Shown: positions 1-4,613 of the stretch, one piece after another
Numbering within the stretch: the first letter of the stretch is position 1
How the letters are laid out: every line of letters begins with the position of its first letter
NCBI GenBank assembly: GCA_003660485.1
Contig: QMUI01000073.1
Span: 1-5,499, forward strand
Origin: Thermococci archaeon
GTDB taxonomy: Archaea; Methanobacteriota_B; Thermococci; Thermococcales; Thermococcaceae
Length of the DNA stretch: 5,499 bases
Direction: 5' to 3'
Program-made: the position numbers and the translations under genes
The notes under the pieces: generated by a model
Told to the model about the DNA's origin: nothing
Database searches by the model: none
Seen by the model: the letters and a program-made list of their open reading frames with translations, nothing else

Positions 1-412
1 CTTCTACCCAGAGCTCGACTTTGAAGTTCCAACGCTCAAGGAGGGAGATGCACTAGCTAGAGCCCTAGTTAGAAGGTACGAGCTTGAGCAAGATCTCTAC
101 ATCTTGGAGCAACTGCTTGAAATGGGCCCGCCAAGTGGTTCATATAAGGTTGAAGACCCCAGGTTGAAGAATCTGCCAAGGTTCAAGGTTCCGGCAGGAG
201 ATGCCTTCGCTCACGTGGAATCAACAAAGGGAGATTTCGGAGCCTACATTGTCAGCGATGGGGGGAATAAACCCTACAGAGTTCACGTGAGGGGACCGAG
301 CATTGCTCATGGAATAAGGGTGTTGGAACAGCTGTTAGTTGGAGCGAGAATAGCCGACGTCCCCATTATATTAATGAGCCTTGACAACTGTCCACCTGAT
401 ATAGACAGGTGA
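1..412 (+). CDS. mbxL: Mbx (MBS) complex large subunit, NuoD/NiFe-hydrogenase-large-subunit-like, 3' part only
   Basis: This is the C-terminal 136 residues of a subunit homologous to NuoD of complex I and to the large subunit of group 4 [NiFe] hydrogenases. The reading frame (codons from base 2) is open to the left edge, so the gene starts outside the window; the in-frame TTG at 104 is internal. The end reads SLDNCPPDIDR. Hydrogenase large subunits end with a Cys-x-x-Cys that holds the NiFe site; here the first Cys is kept (codon 389-391) but the second position is Asp (398-400). That, and the NuoI-like gene following directly with no small gene between, points to Mbx/MBS, the sulfane-sulfur reductase complex of Thermococcales, rather than the Mbh hydrogenase. 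The subunit would sit on the cytoplasmic side of a membrane complex that couples ferredoxin oxidation to ion pumping. The assignment to Mbx is from family knowledge; a related Mrp-linked oxidoreductase is the alternative. Confidence 0.85.
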   Translation, partial: FYPELDFEVPTLKEGDALARALVRRYELEQDLYILEQLLEMGPPSGSYKVEDPRLKNLPRFKVPAGDAFAHVESTKGDFGAYIVSDGGNKPYRVHVRGPSIAHGIRVLEQLLVGARIADVPIILMSLDNCPPDIDR

Positions 413-413
413 T
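407..413 (+). promoter_or_regulatory. Ribosome binding site deciding the mbxN start
   Basis: AGGTGAT matches the archaeal anti-Shine-Dalgarno core and lies 4 bases before the ATG at 418. It overlaps the stop codon of the upstream gene (TGA 410-412). The in-frame GTG at 409 and ATG at 412 lie inside this site and have no such site in front of them, so 418 is the better start. Confidence 0.6.
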
Positions 414-417
414 GCTC

Positions 418-1038
418 ATGCCCGCGAAAGTTGTTGGAGAAGATAAGGTCAAAAAGAGCCCCTCATTCATTAAACCCTGGCTTGGCCTTAAATACATCTT
501 CAAAAAACCGGTTACGATAAAGATACCTTACGAAAAAATTGAACCCGCTCCAAAGTACAGGGGATTCCACACTTTAGACTGGAAAAAGTGCGTTGGGTGT
601 AACTTCTGCGGTCAGATATGTCCAGCTAGGGCAATAGAGATGACGTGGATAGAGGTTGATGGCAAGATGGAGAAGAGACCACATCCAAAGATAGACTATG
701 GGAGGTGCACCTTCTGCCAGTTCTGTGTTGATGTGTGTCCAACTGGGGCGCTGGGATTCATAGAGAGTTACATATTAACGACCACTGGAGAAGAGGAGGA
801 GCTAGTCCTTTACGATTGGGTTCCAATACATCCGGACAAGTTCAAGGAAATACAAGAAGAATTCAAGGATTGGAGATTTCCGGTGGAAAAAATAGACTTC
901 AATGAAGAGACCGGCGAAGTAACTTACTACCTCAGGAACGGTGAAACGTTCAAGTTCAAGATCGTTGGATATGGAATAAGGCCACCAAAGCCAAAGACAC
1001 AAACTCCACCAAAGAAAGAAGAAAAGAATTCAGAGTAA
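418..1038 (+). CDS. mbxN: Mbx (MBS) complex ferredoxin-like subunit, NuoI-type, two [4Fe-4S] clusters
   Basis: This 206-residue iron-sulfur subunit would pass electrons from ferredoxin toward the large subunit. Two ferredoxin motifs are complete: CVGCNFCGQICP at residues 58-69 (Cys 58, 61, 64, 68) and CTFCQFCVDVCP at 97-108 (Cys 97, 100, 103, 107). Each Cys-x2-Cys-x2-Cys-x3-Cys-Pro set fits one [4Fe-4S] cluster, as in NuoI and MbhN. The part after residue 130 is hydrophilic and specific to this branch, ending in a Pro/Lys-rich tail. The start is chosen at ATG 418 because of the binding site just before it; GTG 409 (4-base overlap with the previous stop) and ATG 412 are alternatives that add up to three residues. 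The gene follows mbxL with no gap, so coupled translation is likely. It is probably the last gene of the operon, since its 3' end runs 9 bases into coaBC on the other strand. The family is certain; the Mbx rather than other complex label is inferred. Confidence 0.9.
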   Translation: MPAKVVGEDKVKKSPSFIKPWLGLKYIFKKPVTIKIPYEKIEPAPKYRGFHTLDWKKCVGCNFCGQICPARAIEMTWIEVDGKMEKRPHPKIDYGRCTFCQFCVDVCPTGALGFIESYILTTTGEEEELVLYDWVPIHPDKFKEIQEEFKDWRFPVEKIDFNEETGEVTYYLRNGETFKFKIVGYGIRPPKPKTQTPPKKEEKNSE

Positions 1039-2235
1039 CCTCTCTATTTCGTCCCATATTTTTTCCGCAAGCTCCCTCTTCTTCATCTTTGGCAGGTTTT
1101 TAATTTCATCTTTTGTTACAATAACGACCTTGTTTTCTTCGCTCCCGAAAGCTTCTAGCGTATTCCCAATGACCATGTCACTCTTAGCCCTCTCTATCTG
1201 TCTCTTTGCCTCGTTCACTAACCTGTCCATGGATGTTTCAGCCTTGAAGCCAACTAGAAACACATCTGGCTGAATTTCTTTTATCCTATCTATTATTTTT
1301 GGAGTGGGCTCAAGTTCAAGTACAATCCTCTGACCGCTCTTTATCTTTTCCTGGGCCTTTACCTTAGGTCTGAAATCGCTTACAGCTGCAGCCATTATCA
1401 CAACATCATACTTCTTTTTTGATAGCTCTCCTTCTATTACGTTAAGCATTTCCTCAACCGTTTCAACTTCTATCTGATTCTCCACGAAGCTGGGAACACT
1501 ACCCTTTGTTTTTATTAGCGTGACCTCCGCTCCTCTAAAGTCCGCCTCCTCCGCTAAAGCAACTCCCATCTTTCCACTACTAGCATTAGTTATGAACCTT
1601 ATTGGATCTAAGTATTCGCGAGTAGCCCCAGCAGTAACGAGAACACGCTTCCCTTTCAGGGTTTTCGGATGCAACTTCCTTATCACTCTATATACTATTT
1701 CATCAACTGTCGCAACTTTTGCCTTCCCTTCTTCTATCCTGGGGCCTATGAACTCCACGCCAAGCCTTTTCAGCTTTTCAATGTTTTCCCTAACTATTGG
1801 ATGCCTGTACATGCTCTCGTGCATTGCAGGAGCTATCATTATTGGGATATGTGGGAATGCAGTTGTAACAACTGTAGTCACGGGAGTATCGTCTATTCCG
1901 CAGGCGATCTTACTAATGGTGTTGGCCGTTGCAGGGCACACTAAAATTAGGTCGGCCTTATTCTCATGCTCTCCTGCCAACTCAACATGCTCTATAAACC
2001 CCGTAATTTCAGTTACAACTGGATTTCCTGTTGCAAATTCCATAGCATAGGGGTGGATTATTTTTGTGGCACTCTCGCTCATTACCGCATGAACCTCAGC
2101 TCCATGTCTTATCAACTCCCTGGCAAGTTTCACACATTCAACTGCAGCTATGCTCCCAGGAATTGCGAGGACTATTTTCTTTCCAACTAGCTTTCTGCTT
2201 TTCGTTGCGTAGATAAGCTTAACATGATGGAGCAT
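1030..2235 (-). CDS. coaBC: Bifunctional phosphopantothenoylcysteine decarboxylase / phosphopantothenate-cysteine ligase
   Basis: This 401-residue cytoplasmic protein makes 4'-phosphopantetheine for coenzyme A: the CoaB half joins cysteine to phosphopantothenate and the FMN-binding CoaC half decarboxylates the product. CoaC (about residues 16-190) shows PGSIAAVE (26-33), the likely catalytic His83 in IEHVELA, PATANTISK (101-109) and PAMHESMYRHP (136-146). CoaB (about 193-401) shows VTAGATREY (200-208), ITNASSGKMG (215-224), AAAVSDFRPK (282-291) and a KIKS lysine motif near 297-300. Length fits the fused archaeal enzyme. The frame stays open to an ATG at 2292, but ATG 2235 is preferred: it has GGTGGT four bases before it, and the extra 19 codons overlap the promoter-like sequence. 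Two differences from the E. coli enzyme are His139 where E. coli has the Asn of PxMNxxMW, and no Cys in the region 164-178 that corresponds to the E. coli substrate clamp. I believe both are usual in archaea. Confidence 0.93.
   Translation of the reverse strand: MLHHVKLIYATKSRKLVGKKIVLAIPGSIAAVECVKLARELIRHGAEVHAVMSESATKIIHPYAMEFATGNPVVTEITGFIEHVELAGEHENKADLILVCPATANTISKIACGIDDTPVTTVVTTAFPHIPIMIAPAMHESMYRHPIVRENIEKLKRLGVEFIGPRIEEGKAKVATVDEIVYRVIRKLHPKTLKGKRVLVTAGATREYLDPIRFITNASSGKMGVALAEEADFRGAEVTLIKTKGSVPSFVENQIEVETVEEMLNVIEGELSKKKYDVVIMAAAVSDFRPKVKAQEKIKSGQRIVLELEPTPKIIDRIKEIQPDVFLVGFKAETSMDRLVNEAKRQIERAKSDMVIGNTLEAFGSEENKVVIVTKDEIKNLPKMKKRELAEKIWDEIERLL
1057..1066 (+). terminator. Possible U-tract terminator of the mbx operon
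   Basis: A run of six T (1059-1064) lies about 20 bases after the mbxN stop codon. Archaeal RNA polymerase often stops at such tracts without a hairpin. It lies inside the coding sequence of coaBC on the other strand, so it could also be incidental. Confidence 0.3.
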
Positions 2236-2272
2236 TTTTACCACCATGAAAATTTCTGTAAAAGCATTTTTA
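2231..2272. repeat. Pair of 10-base direct repeats in the divergent promoter region
   Basis: AGCATTTTTA occurs at 2231-2240 and again exactly at 2263-2272. The first copy contains the coaBC start codon (CAT on the + strand, 2233-2235) and the second overlaps the TATA-like box. The copies are 32 bases apart, so they do not keep one reading frame. This may be an operator pair or chance in A/T-rich sequence. Confidence 0.3.
2240..2245 (-). promoter_or_regulatory. Ribosome binding site deciding the coaBC start
   Basis: On the - strand this reads GGTGGT, four A residues before the ATG at 2235. The spacing equals that of the mbxN site. Nothing similar precedes the upstream ATGs at 2292 or 2247, so translation most likely begins at 2235. 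Confidence 0.6.
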
Positions 2273-2274
2273 AG
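2266..2274. promoter_or_regulatory. TATA-like box in the coaBC / DUF4870 divergent region, readable both ways
   Basis: The + strand reads TTTTTAAG (2267-2274) and the - strand CTTAAAAA, both acceptable archaeal TATA boxes. The site is about 35 bases from the coaBC start and about 38 bases from the start at 2308. With the usual 25-base distance from TATA to transcript start, each mRNA would begin close to its ribosome binding site, giving very short leaders. The 72-base region offers no clearly better second box, although an A/T-rich stretch at 2275-2285 could serve the - strand. Confidence 0.45.
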
Positions 2275-2294
2275 TAAATCTAAAACTCTCATAA

Positions 2295-2300
2295 GGAGGG
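2295..2300 (+). promoter_or_regulatory. Ribosome binding site of the DUF4870 gene
   Basis: GGAGGG lies seven bases before the ATG at 2308 and is the strongest such site in the window. Confidence 0.65.
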
Positions 2301-2307
2301 AATAACC

Positions 2308-2649
2308 ATGAGCAGCAAAACATCATTGAATGTAGAAGAGAACGTTGAGGCAGCCCTGAGTTACGTTGGGATCTTCATCACGGGTATAATAATCTTAGCC
2401 CTAGAAAAAGAGAGCGAGTTTGTGAGATTTCACGCCCTCCAATCAACGATAACGTTCCTGGGTTTGATACTTTTAGGAGCCGTCTTCAGAGTAATCCCAA
2501 TTATTGGGTGGGTTTTTAATACGGTAGTAACAGTAGTTGCTTTAATAGCTTGGATACTCGGAATAATAAAGGCGTATCAAGGAGAGAAGTTCAAGTTCCC
2601 TATAGCTGGAGACTTGGCAGAATCTTGGCTTCCAAAAGTTAATATTTAA
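2308..2649 (+). CDS. Small DUF4870-type membrane protein
   Basis: This 113-residue protein of unknown function has three likely membrane segments, roughly residues 15-32, 47-64 and 66-88. Between the first two lies the signature FVRFHALQS (38-46), typical of the DUF4870 (Tic20-like fold) family of small prokaryotic membrane proteins. The last segment is followed by AYQGEKFKFPIAG (89-101), a conserved tail of the same family. The start at 2308 is well supported by GGAGGG at 2295-2300, seven bases upstream. The gene diverges from coaBC across a shared promoter region and ends 50 bases before the S16 protease gene, which has its own TATA-like box, so co-transcription with the protease is possible but not required. 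The family call is from the signature and topology; no biochemical role can be inferred. Confidence 0.85.
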   Translation: MSSKTSLNVEENVEAALSYVGIFITGIIILALEKESEFVRFHALQSTITFLGLILLGAVFRVIPIIGWVFNTVVTVVALIAWILGIIKAYQGEKFKFPIAGDLAESWLPKVNI

Positions 2650-2651
2650 GC

Positions 2652-2666
2652 GAAACTCGTATATAT
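2652..2666 (+). promoter_or_regulatory. Promoter of the S16 protease gene
   Basis: TATATAT at 2660-2666 is preceded by CGAAACTCG, whose purine-rich CGAAA at 2651-2655 could serve as a BRE. A transcript starting about 25 bases further on (near 2687) would begin just before the GGTGG ribosome binding site at 2689-2693, which lies six to seven bases before the ATG at 2700. The 50-base gap between the two genes is thus largely explained as a promoter. The T run at 2682-2687 may help end the upstream transcript. Confidence 0.55.
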
Positions 2667-2699
2667 CCCACTTTATTCCTATTTTTTCGGTGGCTGAAA

Positions 2700-4613
2700 A
2701 TGAAGAAAAAGGTTGTAATGCTCCTTTTCGTTATGTTGGTTCTTCTTTCCAAATTAACTCTTGCCCAGTGTCCTTTGGAAGGGCGAACTGTAGTTTTAAA
2801 GGCTCCTGCAGTTTCAATGACCTCTACTGGAGAAATGATAGGAGTGCCAACTGAATTTGTAATTACGGTGGCTCCAGGGAGTGGGCATGTGTACGTTGAG
2901 ACATGGCCCTTAACGGAAGTTGACATGCAGGCATCAGCAAGGCTCGCAGCTGAAGTAGCAGGCAGAATCCTAGGAATAGATATGAGCAAGTACGATGTTT
3001 TCATCCAAGTAAAGGCAGACTCTCCCATAATTGGAGGCCCATCGGCCGGAGGTACCATGACAGTAGGGATCATTGCAGCCCTTATGGGATGGGAACTTAA
3101 AAGCGACGTCATGATGACAGGAATGATAAATCCGGATGGAAGTATTGGTCCAGTAGGAGGAATATTAGAAAAAGCATCAGCAGCACACCAAGCAGGAGCA
3201 AGAATATTTTTAATTCCAGAAGGCCAAAGAATCCAAGTTGTAATGGAGACCCAGAGGAAACAAATTGGACCTATTACTCAGATAACCACAACCCAAAAGA
3301 AGGTAGATGTAGCAAAATATGCAGAAGAAAGATGGGGATTGAAGGTAATAGAAGTAAGGGATATTTACGATGCAATCTACTACTTCACAGGTCACAAGCT
3401 TGAAAGGCCCAAGCCTAAGGGGCAGATTCTAATAAGTACTAGTTTCCTGGAAAGAGATGCAAAGCAGGATTATGAAGATACCCTTAAGTACTACGAGAAT
3501 ATAAGTGAGAAGCTGAAGAATAGTGAAGTTAGTTATTCAACATACAATTACCTTAAAACAGCTCTTGACAGTGCATATAGAACCCTTCAAAGTGCGAAAG
3601 ATGCTTTAAATAATGGAAAATACTACACAGCAATGAGTCTTGACTTCCAAGCGAGGATAATTATAAGACATGTTGATTGGTATATAGATGTTTATGAAGG
3701 AAGGGATCTTGAGGATATATTCCTTGAGGCAAAAAAGGAAATTGATAGGATTGAAACTTACGTTTCTAATCTCACAATAAGAGGAGTTACAATGTTACAA
3801 GCAGTGGCAGCCAGTGAAACAAGAATTGAGGATGCTAAAGAGTATCTAAAGGAAGCGCAAGCAGCATATTACAAACAAGACTATTGGGATGCAATTGGCA
3901 ATGTAGCTTACGCTTATGAAAGAGCTAAAACTGCCAAATTGTGGGCCCAGTTAGGGGAAAGATACGCAAAAGGAGAAACCATCTCAAGAGAAGCAATAAA
4001 GAAAGCCGCTAGAAATCAGCTTGACAATGCAAGGCTTATAGTTACATATATAACCTCTATGTTTGGCCAACAAAACCTTCAGGATCTTGTGGATACTTTA
4101 AACAAGGGAGAACAGTACTATGAAGATGGGAAATACTCAGCAGCACTGTTTTCGGCAATGGAGGCAAGGATAAGAGGAGAAGTTATACTTGACACGATAG
4201 GAATTGAGAACGTTAGTATTCTAAGGGATAAGCTTAAAATGATGAAAGAAGATGCAAAAATCGCAATAGGATTAGCTGAGGAGGGAGGAACGGTACCACT
4301 CTTATCAATGGCATACTATGAGTTCGCGGAGAGCTATGAGGCTAAAGGAGAGCTACAGGACATCATAACAGCAATGATATTTTATCAGTATGCAAAGGAA
4401 ACTGCAATGGTCTTCTTAGGTTGGAAATCCAGTGGTGAAAGTTCAAGTACCCCAACGATATCCTCACCAATAGGCCAAAATAGCACGGAGGTAACTACAA
4501 CAATAACAATAACAAAAACGGAAACTATTACACAACCTACCTCTACAAGAATATGCGGACCCGCAATAATGGTGCTGATAGGAGTGCTAGTAGCAATCTT
4601 TAGGCGTCGTTGA
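2700..4613 (+). CDS. Secreted, membrane-anchored Lon-type (S16) serine protease lacking the ATPase domain, CGP-CTERM tail
   Basis: This 637-residue protein is a predicted extracellular archaeal serine protease (COG1750-like). Residues 1-22 form a signal peptide (Lys2-4, hydrophobic core, likely cleavage after LTLA). A Lon proteolytic domain spans about 28-232: GGPSAGGTMT (112-121) carries nucleophile Ser115 and GGILEKASAAHQAG (153-166) carries Lys158. The 43-residue Ser-Lys spacing equals that of E. coli Lon (679/722). No Walker A or AAA+ module is present, so it should not need ATP. Residues about 245-575 are a helical region with four related hairpins. A Ser/Thr-rich linker (577-616) leads to Cys619-Gly-Pro, a hydrophobic stretch and Arg635-637, the Thermococcales CGP-CTERM signal. 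N-glycosylation sequons at Asn267, 357, 504 and 594 fit an exported protein. ATG 2700 is supported by GGTGG at 2689-2693. The 3' end overlaps the opposing gene by 14 bases. Substrate is unknown; the protease family is clear, cell-surface location is inferred. Confidence 0.9.
   Translation: MKKKVVMLLFVMLVLLSKLTLAQCPLEGRTVVLKAPAVSMTSTGEMIGVPTEFVITVAPGSGHVYVETWPLTEVDMQASARLAAEVAGRILGIDMSKYDVFIQVKADSPIIGGPSAGGTMTVGIIAALMGWELKSDVMMTGMINPDGSIGPVGGILEKASAAHQAGARIFLIPEGQRIQVVMETQRKQIGPITQITTTQKKVDVAKYAEERWGLKVIEVRDIYDAIYYFTGHKLERPKPKGQILISTSFLERDAKQDYEDTLKYYENISEKLKNSEVSYSTYNYLKTALDSAYRTLQSAKDALNNGKYYTAMSLDFQARIIIRHVDWYIDVYEGRDLEDIFLEAKKEIDRIETYVSNLTIRGVTMLQAVAASETRIEDAKEYLKEAQAAYYKQDYWDAIGNVAYAYERAKTAKLWAQLGERYAKGETISREAIKKAARNQLDNARLIVTYITSMFGQQNLQDLVDTLNKGEQYYEDGKYSAALFSAMEARIRGEVILDTIGIENVSILRDKLKMMKEDAKIAIGLAEEGGTVPLLSMAYYEFAESYEAKGELQDIITAMIFYQYAKETAMVFLGWKSSGESSSTPTISSPIGQNSTEVTTTITITKTETITQPTSTRICGPAIMVLIGVLVAIFRRR
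3585..4424 (+). repeat. Four degenerate helical-hairpin repeats inside the S16 protease
   Basis: Four segments align around a small-residue core: GKYYTAMSLDFQARI (residues 306-320), QDYWDAIGNVAYAYER (393-408), GKYSAALFSAMEARIR (477-492) and LQDIITAMIFYQYAKE (552-567). The anchor alanines (311, 398, 481, 558) are 87, 83 and 77 residues apart. Each follows a helix rich in Ala and Tyr and ends in a basic or charged helix. The pattern resembles TPR-like solenoids, but no standard TPR consensus is met. The repeats are visible in the protein only; the DNA is not repeated. Confidence 0.5.
4554..4610 (+). other. CGP-CTERM sorting/anchoring signal of the S16 protease
   Basis: The last 19 residues begin with Cys619-Gly-Pro-Ala, continue as a hydrophobic helix (IMVLIGVLVAIF) and end in three Arg. 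A Thr-rich linker precedes them. This is the architecture of the CGP-CTERM domain described for Pyrococcus and Thermococcus surface proteins, where the invariant Cys is thought to be modified, probably with lipid, during processing. The positive tail would stay in the cytoplasm. Confidence 0.8.

Noticed and set aside
104..412. A separate 102-residue gene starting at TTG 104
   Set aside because: The frame is open upstream to base 2 with protein-like sequence (FYPELDFEVPTLKEG), and the product is the C-terminus of a known larger subunit.
802..1002. A 66-residue hydrophobic open frame on the - strand
   Set aside because: It is antisense to the hydrophilic tail of mbxN. The hydrophobic look is the complement of Lys/Glu codons.
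1520..2050. A 176-residue open frame on the + strand
   Set aside because: It lies wholly opposite coaBC, whose protein shows clear CoaC and CoaB motifs. The + strand product has no recognisable features.
2236..2292. A 19-residue N-terminal extension of CoaBC from ATG 2292
   Set aside because: GGTGGT sits just before ATG 2235, none precedes 2292, and the extension overlaps the TATA-like box expected upstream of the gene.
2761..2775. A lipoprotein-type lipobox around Cys24 of the S16 protease
   Set aside because: The residue before Cys24 is Gln, which does not fit the Gly/Ala/Ser rule. Simple signal peptidase cleavage after Ala22 fits better.
2639..3112. A 157-residue open frame on the - strand
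   Set aside because: It covers the promoter, signal peptide and catalytic domain of the S16 protease in antisense and has no ribosome binding site or recognisable motif.
4491..4530. A microsatellite-like ACAATAACAATAACA stretch
   Set aside because: It is short and explained by Thr/Ile codons of the linker before the CGP-CTERM tail, inside an intact reading frame.
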